Of a stretch of DNA of 64,000 bases, positions 8,057 through 16,450 are shown piece by piece. Below the pieces are notes generated by a model that made no database searches, was not told the DNA's origin, and saw only the letters and a program-made list of their open reading frames with translations. The DNA comes from Deltaproteobacteria bacterium. Its GTDB lineage: Bacteria > Myxococcota_A > Polyangia > JACPQR01. Position 1 is the first letter of the stretch. Each line of letters starts with the position of its first letter. Both the position numbers and the translations under genes were made by a program. The DNA is taken from positions 62,001-126,000 of the forward strand of contig JACPQR010000205.1 of assembly GCA_016190375.1 (NCBI GenBank), read 5' to 3'.

Positions 8057-9182
8057 CAGGCGGTGGCCAGTGAACCGTCCCATCCACCCCATCGTCGCCG
8101 CTCGTCAGCGCGAGCGCCGCGGCGATCCCCCCTCCCACGGCCGCGGCACCGACGGCCCACACGTACCAGCGCCCGTACCACGGCGTCGTCGGCGGTCCGG
8201 GACGCACCCGCCAGTCGATCGGAGGGCGAGGCGGCTCGGGTGGGCGGAAGAGCTCGTCGAGGAACGAGCCGACACGCGCGCCGTCGCGCGGCAGCTCGCG
8301 CCACGCGCCGGCCTCGAGGCTCGTGGCGTCCGCCAGCCTCAGGCGGGCGGCCGCGGTGCTCGCCTCCACGACGACCGCCACGTCGGCATCGACGGCGCGC
8401 GCGAGCCGAGCCGCCACGACCTCGGTCGCCTCCTCGCCGCTCTCGGGCCCGAGCAGGACCGTGACGCGTGACGAGGAGCCGGCTCCGATGGGGATCAGCC
8501 GGGCGAACGGGGCGCGGCCGCTCGCGTGCAGCGCGACGACATGCTCTCCGGAGAACAGGTCGTCGATCTCCACCGGTGTCACGCCCCGCGTCTGGCCATC
8601 GATCATGACCTCGGCGCCGGCGGGATCGCTCTGGAGGATCACGCTGCCCCGTGGGAGGAGCGCCGCCGTCCGCCGGGCGTCGGCGAACGCCTCGCGCACG
8701 AACGGCGAGAACCGCTCCGGATCCATCTCGTGGTTCGGCGCCAGGACCACCGCCCGGGCGAAGAGCTGGAGCGCGGAGTTCTGCTTGCGCGCCTCGAGCA
8801 GCACGGAGGCGAGCTCGAGCTGGGTTCCCCAGGACTCCTCGAAGTCGCCTGGCGTCGCCGGGATGCCGGCCGCGGCGATCGCGTCGTACAGCGCCCGCTC
8901 GGCCTCCTCGAGGGCCAGCCGCGCCATCGCGTCGCGGGCCACCGCGACCGCCTCGCGCGCGCGTGCGGGCGCAGCGGGGTCCACGCGCCCATCAGAGGCG
9001 AGGTAGACCCCGCTGCCATCCCTGCGAACCACCCTCACCCACCGGCTCTGCTCGAGCTGCGACTCGAGCTGGCCGATCACCCGCGCCCCTTGCTCCGCCG
9101 TCTCGGCCGGGGACGCGTCGAATAGAAGGATCGGGCGGCGAGGACCATCGGCAAGCGCAGTCCCCGACCGGACCACGACCAT
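8046..9182 (-). CDS. PEGA-domain envelope protein with C-terminal membrane helix
   Basis: 378 residues from ATG 9182. A helical middle region (about 70-170) is followed by a PEGA domain with SDPAGAEVMIDGQTRGVTPV (about 181-200). One hydrophobic segment near the C-terminus (VWAVGAAAVGGGIAAALALT) is a likely membrane anchor. Starting at ATG leaves only the end of a signal peptide (SGTALADG). The frame stays open upstream, and a CTG at 9227 preceded by GGAGG would give a complete signal sequence (RRAHPLLSLVALATMVVV then ALA-DG), so the true N-terminus may lie there. It overlaps the start of the MopE-type gene downstream. Confidence 0.85.
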   Translation of the reverse strand: MVVVRSGTALADGPRRPILLFDASPAETAEQGARVIGQLESQLEQSRWVRVVRRDGSGVYLASDGRVDPAAPARAREAVAVARDAMARLALEEAERALYDAIAAAGIPATPGDFEESWGTQLELASVLLEARKQNSALQLFARAVVLAPNHEMDPERFSPFVREAFADARRTAALLPRGSVILQSDPAGAEVMIDGQTRGVTPVEIDDLFSGEHVVALHASGRAPFARLIPIGAGSSSRVTVLLGPESGEEATEVVAARLARAVDADVAVVVEASTAAARLRLADATSLEAGAWRELPRDGARVGSFLDELFRPPEPPRPPIDWRVRPGPPTTPWYGRWYVWAVGAAAVGGGIAAALALTSGDDGVDGTVHWPPPDGF

Positions 9183-9420
9183 CGTGGCCAGGGCGACGAG
9201 GGAGAGGAGGGGATGAGCGCGCCTCAGCGTCCTCCGAGAATACCATCTCGACCGCCCGTTCCTGTGCTTCGTCGGAGCACGGAGCGTGCCGGCGGAGTTC
9301 CCTGCGGAATCCGCGTCGAGCGGGGGCTCGGCGCACCATCAGCGTGCCGCCGCGTGCCAAACCTGGGGCCCCGACCCGAGACTTGCCCGGCCGGCGGCCC
9401 CGGAGCTAGCGTCCTACGCC

Positions 9421-9921
9421 ATGCTCCTCTTGCGCTTCGCTCGGACCACTCCCGTCTCCGGCCTGCAGGCGGGCTCGGTCGTCGTCGTCCAGGGCAGGGT
9501 CGTGCCCCGCAAGCTGCTCAAGATCGCGAACACACCGCTCGACTGCGTCTACCACGAGACCGTGATCGAGGAGTGGCGCAGGGGAGTGCGCGGCGGGCGC
9601 GCGATGTGGACGCCCGCGGCCGGCGATGAGGAGCTCGAGCCCTTCGAGGTCGAGGACGCGACTGGCCGGGTCCTCGTGTGGCCCGAGCCGGGCCAGGTGA
9701 CGGTCCGGGGTGGGCGCAACGAGCGCGGCGCGGGCAAGCGCGGCGGGACCCGCTACGTCACGCGCTACATCGGGGTAGGCGACGTCGTTCGCGTCCGCGG
9801 TCTCGTCCGCGTGCCTCCAGCACCGAAGAAGGGCAAGCCACGCGCCCCGATCGAGATCGCTCCCCCGAACGGCGGGAAGCTCGTCGTCCTGTTCAGGAAG
9901 AGGGGAGCGCCGCCCCCGTAG
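9421..9921 (+). CDS. GIDE-like (MUL1-type) domain protein
   Basis: 166 residues from ATG 9421. The pattern SGLQAGSVVVVQGRVVP, then PLDCVYHETVIEEW, then EVEDATGRVLVWP resembles the beta-rich GIDE/MUL1 domain found beside membrane helices in bacteria and eukaryotes. No membrane helix is present here, which is unusual because most relatives have flanking helices. The C-terminus ends with a beta strand and a basic tail. A longer in-frame ORF begins at 9286 but its extra residues look non-coding. Biochemical role unknown. Confidence 0.75.
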   Translation: MLLLRFARTTPVSGLQAGSVVVVQGRVVPRKLLKIANTPLDCVYHETVIEEWRRGVRGGRAMWTPAAGDEELEPFEVEDATGRVLVWPEPGQVTVRGGRNERGAGKRGGTRYVTRYIGVGDVVRVRGLVRVPPAPKKGKPRAPIEIAPPNGGKLVVLFRKRGAPPP

Positions 9922-9979
9922 CGCTTGCCGATTCCTGGTTCCGCGGGGTCGTCGGCCCGGATAAGATCGAACCCCCTCG

Positions 9980-12598
9980 ATGGAGCCCGGAAAGCCAGAG
10001 GCGGGCGAGGATCCGACCCGAAGGCGTCTTGCGGAGCGGCTGATCGGCGCGCTTCAGAAGGCCGTCCGCATCGTCGGGTATTTCTCCTCCGGCCACCAGG
10101 CGGCGATGGCGGCGCTCGACGAGCTCGTCGAGGTGGCGACGGCAGCGACCGCCGAGCAAGGGGAGATCGCGTTCCGGCTCGCCGGGGACGGCCTGTACCT
10201 GGGAGATGCCCGCATCTCGCACTACTCGGGTACGGAAGACCCGCACCTCTTCCGCCTGTTCCACAACGGCGTGCGCCAGCTCTCCTTCCGCGCCGGCATC
10301 GGCCGCGAGGACATCATCGCGTTTCTCGAGTCCGTCACGGCCGACATGAGTCAGCCCGAGTTCGCCGAGGAGGACGTGATCACGACCCTCTGGGCCCGGG
10401 GCATCACCGGGATCACCTGGGTCGTCGTCGAGACCTTCACCGAGGTTGGCGAGGACGAGGAGCAGGGCTCCGGGGCCGCTGCCTCCGACGAGCTCTCGAC
10501 CTTCCTCGGCGAAGCCGCTCGCGCCAGGCTCGCCTCGGATCTGGGCGAGGGAGTGGACGGGGCCGGCGCGAACGCGCTCGCGCTCACCTCCGCGGACGTC
10601 CGCTTCTTCGCCGCCGAGTCAGTCGCGAGCCTCCTGGAGGCGCTGCCCAAGGCGCGGGAAGGCCTCGGCTCCGTGTACGGGATCGACTCGACCGAGTGCC
10701 AGGCGCTCCACGAGCAGATCGCTCGCGCCGACCCGCTCCTGGCGACGCGCTACCTCGACGCGCTGATCGCCGCGACGGTGGGCGGCATCGCCGAGGATGA
10801 CGCGACGTCGACGGCCCAATCGATTGCTTCCGCGCTCGTGGCGCTCGCCAGACAGTCGGGCCTGGGCGCGATCGGAGAGGTCCAGACGCGACTGGTCGAG
10901 TGGCTGGGTCGCGCCGGTCCCGACGACCGCCTCGCCAAGGCGGTGCTCGAGATCGTCCTCGGAGGAACGCTGCTCACGGCGACGATCTCCTCCATCGACG
11001 ATTGCTCCGATTCGGACCTCCCGGTGGCGCTGCGGCTTCTGGCGTCGGCTCCCGGCAACGAGGTCCCGCGGATCGCGCGTGCGCTGGCGGCCGCCAAGAG
11101 CCCCGAACGCCGGCGCGCCGGGTTCGAGGTCCTGCTGGGTCGGCCCGATGGGCCGAACATCCTCGCGCCGCTCGTCTTCGAGCTCGCCCAGGAGGTCGCG
11201 CTCGATCTCCTCGACTCCGCCGCGGCCTCGAAGGGGGCGCCGGCGGGTGCGGTCGCGATCGGTTCGTCCGCCGTGACGCACGATTCGGCGGCGGTGCGCG
11301 CCCGGGCCGTCCAGCACCTCGGTGGAGCTGGCGAGGCCGCGGCGCTCGAGCCCCTGTCTCGCGCGCTGTTCGATGTCGATCCGAGCGTGCGGCTCCACGC
11401 CCTCAGAGGCCTTGCCGGCACCAAGAAGTCGGCGGGTCCGTTGAAGGACGCTCTTCAGAGCCCGAGGTTTGCGGACCTGCCGCTGTCCGAGAAGCGGTCG
11501 GTCGCGCTGTTGTTCGCGCACATCGAGGGCATGAGGGCGGCCCCGCTCTTCCACATGCTCCTCGGCCGCAAGGCGATAGTCGGACAGTCTCAGAACGACG
11601 AGATCCGCTCGGTCGTGGCGGCTGGTCTCGGGTACATCCCCGACCCGCGAGCGCAGCCCGCGCTGGAGAAGCTCGCGAAGACTCGTTTCGTCACGGTGCT
11701 CCTGCGCAACGAGGCTCGCAAGGTGGCCACGGCGCTGGCCGCCGGTCAGCCCGCATACCGCGAGTCGGACCTGCAGGCCCTCCTGGCGCCGCCTCGTGAC
11801 GAGGCGCCGAACGGAAAGGCGCCGAAGCAGGCGACCTCCGCGGCGACCGGCCCGCTCAAGCTAGCCACGGGCGCCTATGCCGTCGCCACACCGCCGATGG
11901 GCGCGCCCGCGGTCTCGGCGCCAACGGCCAGCCCGCCGTCACCGCAAGGGGCGGCTCCCGCGGCGACGGGTTCCCCGTCACGGGCGCCGCAGCCTGCACG
12001 CGCGTCGACCGCGCCAACCGCGTCACCGGCGGCGCAGTCGTTGCCCCCATCCCTCGCGCCGCCTGCGTCACCGGCCGCGCAGTCGCTGCCGGGTTCGCTG
12101 GCTCCCTCCGCCTCAGCGGCCGCGGAGTCGTCACCGGCGGCACTGGCTCCCTCCGCGCCTGCCTTGTCGGCGGCGCCGCACCCCGTTCCGGCGTCACTCT
12201 CGTCGCCCGCGACTGCTCCCCCGCCGGCGTCGCGGACCGCTCGACCAGCGGCCCTGGCCTCGGATGTCGCCCGGATGCTCGAGGCATACGTCTTCGATGA
12301 CGAAGGTGGCGGGCGAGAAGAAGCCCCGGCCGAAGCGCCCTCGACGCTCGGGGCTTACGTCTTCGAGGACGATCGCGGCAGCGGCTTCAAGGTCCCGGCC
12401 CCGCAGCCGGCCGTGCCGGATCCAGGCCATGTCTTCGAGGACGATCGGGGCAGCGGTTTCGAGGTCCCGGCTCCGCCGCGACCGGCGGTGCCCGATCCGG
12501 CGCCGCTCGCGGAGGCGGACCCGGCCACGACCGCGAGCGACGAGCCGGCGCCGGATCTCGAGGCTCTCCTGCGCGACTACCTGGAGGACTCCGAATGA
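9980..12598 (+). CDS. HEAT-repeat protein with Pro/Ala linker and acidic VFEDD repeats
   Basis: 872 residues. The N-terminal ~130 residues form a helical domain (ALQKAVRIVGYFSSGHQAA, GDGLYLGDARI, RQLSFRAGIGREDI) similar in layout to the start of the next gene's product. Residues ~270-620 are HEAT/armadillo-like helical repeats. Residues ~640-760 are a Pro/Ala/Ser-rich low-complexity linker. The tail carries three short repeats, AYVFDDEGG, AYVFEDDRGSGFKVPAP and HVFEDDRGSGFEVPAP, which look like linear docking motifs. No enzyme motif is present, so it is probably a cytoplasmic scaffold. Its stop overlaps the start of the HD-type gene (ATGA), indicating one operon. Confidence 0.85.
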   Translation: MEPGKPEAGEDPTRRRLAERLIGALQKAVRIVGYFSSGHQAAMAALDELVEVATAATAEQGEIAFRLAGDGLYLGDARISHYSGTEDPHLFRLFHNGVRQLSFRAGIGREDIIAFLESVTADMSQPEFAEEDVITTLWARGITGITWVVVETFTEVGEDEEQGSGAAASDELSTFLGEAARARLASDLGEGVDGAGANALALTSADVRFFAAESVASLLEALPKAREGLGSVYGIDSTECQALHEQIARADPLLATRYLDALIAATVGGIAEDDATSTAQSIASALVALARQSGLGAIGEVQTRLVEWLGRAGPDDRLAKAVLEIVLGGTLLTATISSIDDCSDSDLPVALRLLASAPGNEVPRIARALAAAKSPERRRAGFEVLLGRPDGPNILAPLVFELAQEVALDLLDSAAASKGAPAGAVAIGSSAVTHDSAAVRARAVQHLGGAGEAAALEPLSRALFDVDPSVRLHALRGLAGTKKSAGPLKDALQSPRFADLPLSEKRSVALLFAHIEGMRAAPLFHMLLGRKAIVGQSQNDEIRSVVAAGLGYIPDPRAQPALEKLAKTRFVTVLLRNEARKVATALAAGQPAYRESDLQALLAPPRDEAPNGKAPKQATSAATGPLKLATGAYAVATPPMGAPAVSAPTASPPSPQGAAPAATGSPSRAPQPARASTAPTASPAAQSLPPSLAPPASPAAQSLPGSLAPSASAAAESSPAALAPSAPALSAAPHPVPASLSSPATAPPPASRTARPAALASDVARMLEAYVFDDEGGGREEAPAEAPSTLGAYVFEDDRGSGFKVPAPQPAVPDPGHVFEDDRGSGFEVPAPPRPAVPDPAPLAEADPATTASDEPAPDLEALLRDYLEDSE

Positions 12599-14007
12599 GC
12601 GGGTCTGCACAGGACGACGCGGGCAGGCGGTCCGATCTCCCGCGGCAGTCGCTCGAGGTCGAGAGCGAGGACCGGGCGATGCAGCGACATTCGCTGGCCG
12701 TGCTGAGCGCCCTCTTCATCTCCATGAAGATCGCGCTCATGCACAGGGTCGACAACAAGGCCTTCCGCGATGCGATCGGCTCGGTGCGGAGCGCGCTCGA
12801 CACGTTCCGGACGGCGTGCGGACCCTCGGCGGCGATCCAGTTCGTCGGCGACTACACCTACGTCAACCGGGTCCTGTTGCGCGTGCCCGTCACGCTCTGG
12901 GAGGCCGTCCTCTACGTGCGGCGAGTCCTCGAGCGCTTCGGGATGGGCGAGCTGCTCCTCGCGGAGGACTTCAGCGAGGACGGGCTCGCGGACTTCCTGG
13001 CCATCGTGAAGGACAGCGTCGGGGCGCAGAGCCCCGCCGCCCTGATCGAAGGCAAGACCTTCGCTGGCGTTCAGCTCCGCCCCCTCAGGGCCAGGGTCGA
13101 TCGGCTCGACGAGCTCTCCATGTCCGCGCGCCTCAGGGTGCTCAGGGCATACGGCATCGCCACCCTCACGCTGCGAGACGTGATCCACAAGGTCGCGGCC
13201 GGCCGCAACCCGCCGGTGGTGCCGCTCAAGCGCGCGATGCAGGAGCTGGCGAGCCTGCCTCCGGACACGGCGCCCTTGCAGCTCTCGCTCCTCTCGCTCG
13301 AGCGTTACAGGCAGGAGCTGGCGGGTCGAATGATGAACGTCGCGCTCCTGTCGATGCAGATCGGCGCGCGGCTGGGCATGCAAACGGCGGCGGTGCGCGA
13401 TCTGGGCGCCATTGCGGCGCTGCACGACATCGGCCGCGCCTCGCGTCCGGACCTCGAGTGGGCCTCGCCAGAGGGCGCGGCCGCCGCGGGCCTGCACCTC
13501 GAGTCCGTCCGGCGGCTCACGGCGCTCAGGACCGGTGGCGCCGCCTCTCTCGCTCGCACGGTCGTGGCTTACGAGTGCGGCCTCGGGCTTGGGCCCGCGG
13601 AGCAGCATCCGTACACCCGGATAGTCGCCGTCGCGTCGGCCTACGAATGGATGACCCAGGCGACCCCGCGCGGCGCCGGGATGCTCCCGGACGAGGCCCT
13701 TCGCGATCTGCTCCGCGCCTCGGGGACGCGCTTCGACCCGCTCGTCGTCAAGACCCTGGTCAACGCCGTGGGCCTGTACCCCGTCGGCACCACCGTGCGC
13801 CTGTCGACCGGCGAGACGGCGATCGTCATCGAGGCGCCGAGCGACCCCGCGCTCTTCGGGCGCCCGCGCGTGAAGATCCTGGCGAGCGCGGACGGCTCAT
13901 CTGTCACCCGGCAGTGCGACCTGTCGGAGACGCCCGACGTGACGATCGTGGGCTCGGTCGACGCGAGGGGAGAGGACGTCAACGTCGGCTTCTACTTCTT
14001 CTCCTGA
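12595..14007 (+). CDS. Degenerate HD-GYP-like signalling protein
   Basis: 470 residues. An N-terminal helical domain (about 30-140: SMKIALMHRVDNKAFRDAI, GDYTYVNRVLLR) parallels the N-terminus of the upstream HEAT protein. The middle and C-terminal parts follow the HD-GYP layout: ALHDIGRA retains His-Asp, and HPYTRIVAVASAYEWMTQ corresponds to the RI..VADAYDALT region. The usual HHE is replaced by AYE and the GYP motif by LGP, so phosphodiesterase activity against cyclic-di-GMP is doubtful. GLYPVGTTVRLSTGE near the end matches the usual HD-GYP tail. It starts inside the previous stop codon. Likely a sensor or adaptor. Confidence 0.82.
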   Translation: MSGSAQDDAGRRSDLPRQSLEVESEDRAMQRHSLAVLSALFISMKIALMHRVDNKAFRDAIGSVRSALDTFRTACGPSAAIQFVGDYTYVNRVLLRVPVTLWEAVLYVRRVLERFGMGELLLAEDFSEDGLADFLAIVKDSVGAQSPAALIEGKTFAGVQLRPLRARVDRLDELSMSARLRVLRAYGIATLTLRDVIHKVAAGRNPPVVPLKRAMQELASLPPDTAPLQLSLLSLERYRQELAGRMMNVALLSMQIGARLGMQTAAVRDLGAIAALHDIGRASRPDLEWASPEGAAAAGLHLESVRRLTALRTGGAASLARTVVAYECGLGLGPAEQHPYTRIVAVASAYEWMTQATPRGAGMLPDEALRDLLRASGTRFDPLVVKTLVNAVGLYPVGTTVRLSTGETAIVIEAPSDPALFGRPRVKILASADGSSVTRQCDLSETPDVTIVGSVDARGEDVNVGFYFFS

Positions 14008-14023
14008 GAGTCGCTCGTGGAGT

Positions 14024-14165
14024 CCCTCACTTCCGAGCCCGTCGCTCGGCGATGCGTGCGGCCAGGCTGGCGGCGTCGATGAGCACCTCGCGGGCGTGGC
14101 GAGACAGGAACCCGGCGTAGTGGTCGAGCCAGAGGACGCGAAGTCGGCGTCGGAGAGCGCGCTCG
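14024..14165. repeat. Direct repeat 1A: duplicated 3' end of the gene at 15875-16327
   Basis: 142 bases that match 15872-16011 (140 bases) with about two substitutions and a two-base insertion (CCAGAGGACG versus CCAGGACG). It carries, on the minus strand, a copy of the stop codon and last ~45 codons of the gene at 15875-16327; the insertion shifts the frame, so it is a pseudogene fragment. It is in the same orientation as the intact copy and, with it, encloses the Cys-rich lipoprotein gene. Confidence 0.92.
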
Positions 14166-14284
14166 GACCGTCATCGAGCAGGTCGCCAGGCACGACAAGA
14201 ACATGGCGTCGCGAACGGCTCGTCGGAGGCTCGCGGCCCTTGTACTACCGGCCCGGGTCGGGGTCCGGTATCCTGCGGCTCGTC

Positions 14285-15613
14285 GTGGTGCGCATCCTGG
14301 TCGTGCTCGGGGGACTGGCCGCGGTGTCGTGCGCGGCGATCTTCCCGCTGGAGCACCGCGATGACGATGACGATGCCGGAGCGGAAGGCGAGGGCGAGGG
14401 CGAGCCGTGCGACGGGAGCTGCTTGCCGGACCAGCGCTGCGTCGAGGAGTCCTGTGTCGGGGACGACCCCTGTGCCGGCGTCGAGTGCGATGGCGACGAG
14501 GTCTGCTCGGACGGCGACTGCGTATCGCCGCTCCTCGATCGGGACGGCGACGGCTCGCCGGTCACGTCGGACTGCGACGACGGCGATCCCGAGATCAAGG
14601 ACGGATCGATCGTTCCGTGCTCGTCCGACTGCGCAGAGGGGACGACGACCTGCGCTGGTGGCGAGTGGCAGGCCTGCACGGCTCCCGAGACCTGCGACTG
14701 CGAGCCGGGCACGACGCGCGAGGAGCCTTGCGGCCGTTGCGGCACCGCGGCGCGGACGTGCAGCGACGCGGGTACGTGGGAAGTCGGGCTCGGCCCCTGC
14801 CTGAACGAAGGGGAGTGCACTCCGAACGCGACCGGCGTGCGGCCTTGCGGGAGTTGCGGAACCGAGTCCAGGCCGTGCGGCGCCGACTGCACATGGGGTG
14901 ACTACGGCAAGTGCGTGGACGCGGCCGAGTGCGCTCGCGAGGACACCGGCACCGAGAGCTGCGGCGCCTGCGGCACACGCCAGCGGACCTGCACCGACCA
15001 GTGTCTGTGGACCGGCTGGGGAACCTGCGCGGGTGAGGGTGCGTGCACGCCGGGCACGACCCGGCAGACGGACTGCGGCGAGTGCGGGGCGCAGGAGCAG
15101 ACCTGCACGGCGAGCTGCGCCTGGCAGAACGAGGGGTCGTGCGACAACACGCCGGGCCGGCAAGCGGTGTGCGTCGACGCCGACGTCTGCACGACGGACA
15201 CGTGCCTGGCCGATGGAACGTGCACCAACCCGGAGTGCGATCCATCCCTTCGCTGCTGCCCGGGCGAGGGATGCCTCGAGTGCTGCGGGAACGATCCGTT
15301 TACTTGCCGGGGCTCCCTCGGGACCTGTCTCGAGTGGGAATGTCAGGAAGGCCAGTGCGTCGCCGTCCTGGCCGGCGACTACACGACCGGCGGCTGCTCC
15401 GACGGGTCCTTCTGTTGCGAGGGCATGTGCGTGGCCCAGTGCTGCCGCCCGGAGGAGATCGCCCTCTGCGGCGTCGAGCTGCTGTGCGCCAACTGGGACT
15501 GCATCGCCGGGGTTTGCACGCCCATGTACGAAGAAGCGGGGACCGATCCGGAGCTCGAGTGCAAGGGCGAGCAGGTATGCAACGGGTTCGGCGGCTGCGT
15601 TTCGGGCATTTGA
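14285..15613 (+). CDS. Cys-rich lipoprotein with CGxCGxxxRTC repeats
   Basis: About 442 residues from GTG 14285. A hydrophobic signal (VVVRILVVLGGLAAVSC) ends in a lipobox-like AVSC. An acidic linker (DDDDDAGAEGEGEGEP) leads to an EGF-like Cys cluster and one MopE-type Asp repeat. Four to five tandem modules of the form CGxCGTxxRTCxxxxxW...GxCxxxGxCxPGTT follow, then a further Cys-rich tail. It is probably an outer-membrane or surface structural protein. The start is uncertain: TTG 14240 with GGAGG at 14225-14229 is an alternative. The whole gene lies between two copies of a 140-bp direct repeat, suggesting it arrived as a cassette. Confidence 0.82.
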   Translation: MVRILVVLGGLAAVSCAAIFPLEHRDDDDDAGAEGEGEGEPCDGSCLPDQRCVEESCVGDDPCAGVECDGDEVCSDGDCVSPLLDRDGDGSPVTSDCDDGDPEIKDGSIVPCSSDCAEGTTTCAGGEWQACTAPETCDCEPGTTREEPCGRCGTAARTCSDAGTWEVGLGPCLNEGECTPNATGVRPCGSCGTESRPCGADCTWGDYGKCVDAAECAREDTGTESCGACGTRQRTCTDQCLWTGWGTCAGEGACTPGTTRQTDCGECGAQEQTCTASCAWQNEGSCDNTPGRQAVCVDADVCTTDTCLADGTCTNPECDPSLRCCPGEGCLECCGNDPFTCRGSLGTCLEWECQEGQCVAVLAGDYTTGGCSDGSFCCEGMCVAQCCRPEEIALCGVELLCANWDCIAGVCTPMYEEAGTDPELECKGEQVCNGFGGCVSGI

Positions 15614-15617
15614 GCCC

Positions 15618-15860
15618 AGCCGGTCAGGGGAATCTCGTGCTCCAGCGCGAGCGCGTGGTAGTCGAACGGGCGCAGCACCGCGCTGCCGCTGCGCCTCCGC
15701 GTCGCGTCCCGTCGCGGGCAACCACGCATCCTGCACGCACGGCCCGCGCACCATGTCGTCGAGCTCGATGAGCTCGTCGACCCAGTCGAGGTCGGCGTCC
15801 CGGTCGCCGAATCGTTCGTTGCCCTCCTCGACGCACGTCGAGGTAGGCGGCGCCGGAGGT
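15618..15860 (-). pseudogene. Decayed coding remnant
   Basis: Protein-like sequence on the minus strand is split over two frames: NERFGDRDADLDWVDELIE and DDMVRGPCVQDAWLPAT, then, after a frameshift, AVLRPFDYHALALEHEIPL. No single frame is long enough to encode a product. It lies inside the repeat-bounded segment next to the lipoprotein. I do not recognise the family; the assignment as a remnant rests on protein-like composition only. Confidence 0.4.
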
Positions 15861-15871
15861 CGGCGGCGAGC

Positions 15872-16011
15872 CCCTCACTCCCGAGCCCGTCGCTCGGCGA
15901 GGCGTGCGGCCAGGCTGGCGGCGTCGATGAGCACCTCGCGGGCGTGGCGAGACAGGAACCCGGCGTAGTGGTCGAGCCAGGACGCGAAGTCGGCGTCGGA
16001 GAGCGCGCTCG
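15872..16011. repeat. Direct repeat 1B (intact copy, 3' end of minus-strand gene)
   Basis: Partner of the repeat at 14024-14165. It spans 3 bases beyond the stop codon and the last ~45 codons of the intact minus-strand gene. The two copies bound about 1.7 kb. Confidence 0.92.
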
Positions 16012-16327
16012 CACGCGTCCGCGGGCGGGTCGCGAGGTGGTCCGGATCGACGAGCTCGATCGCCTCGGCGAGCGTGAACGACGCGCAGGGCTCGAGCACC
16101 GTGACGGACACGATGGGCGGCTCGCTGCGATCCGACCCGAACGAGACGTTGATGCCGTCGCCCGCGAACGCGATGCAGAGCGACACCTCGTCTCCGTGTA
16201 CGACCGGCGCGGCGAACCCGTGGTCCCGCTCGAGGAAGCCGAAGCGCTCGCGGACGAGCTGCAACCGCGCCGCCCAGAAGCGCGGATCCCTCGGGGGCCG
16301 GCGATGGGGCCGTGCGTGCCGGCTCAC
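15875..16327 (-). CDS. Conserved-looking small hypothetical protein
   Basis: About 150 residues from GTG 16327, chosen because AGGGAG lies 7 bases upstream; ATG 16369 is an alternative that adds 14 residues. A basic N-terminus leads to RFWAARLQLVRERFGFLERDH, VVHGDEVSLCIAFAGDGINV and SWLDHYAGFLSRHAREVLIDA. The pattern suggests a small alpha/beta protein; I do not recognise a named family. The last ~45 codons are duplicated 1.85 kb downstream (14024-14165). It is divergent from the ABC-F gene. Confidence 0.72.
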   Translation of the reverse strand: MSRHARPHRRPPRDPRFWAARLQLVRERFGFLERDHGFAAPVVHGDEVSLCIAFAGDGINVSFGSDRSEPPIVSVTVLEPCASFTLAEAIELVDPDHLATRPRTRASALSDADFASWLDHYAGFLSRHAREVLIDAASLAARLAERRARE

Positions 16328-16450
16328 GCCCGCACTCCCTGCGACCTCGCTTCGGCGGCGCGAGCCCATCACGAGATGATAGCAGCGCGGCAGGTCCAGG
16401 GCGGAGAGTGACGGCGGCACTGCCTCGCTCGGTGATGCTAGCCTCCGGGA

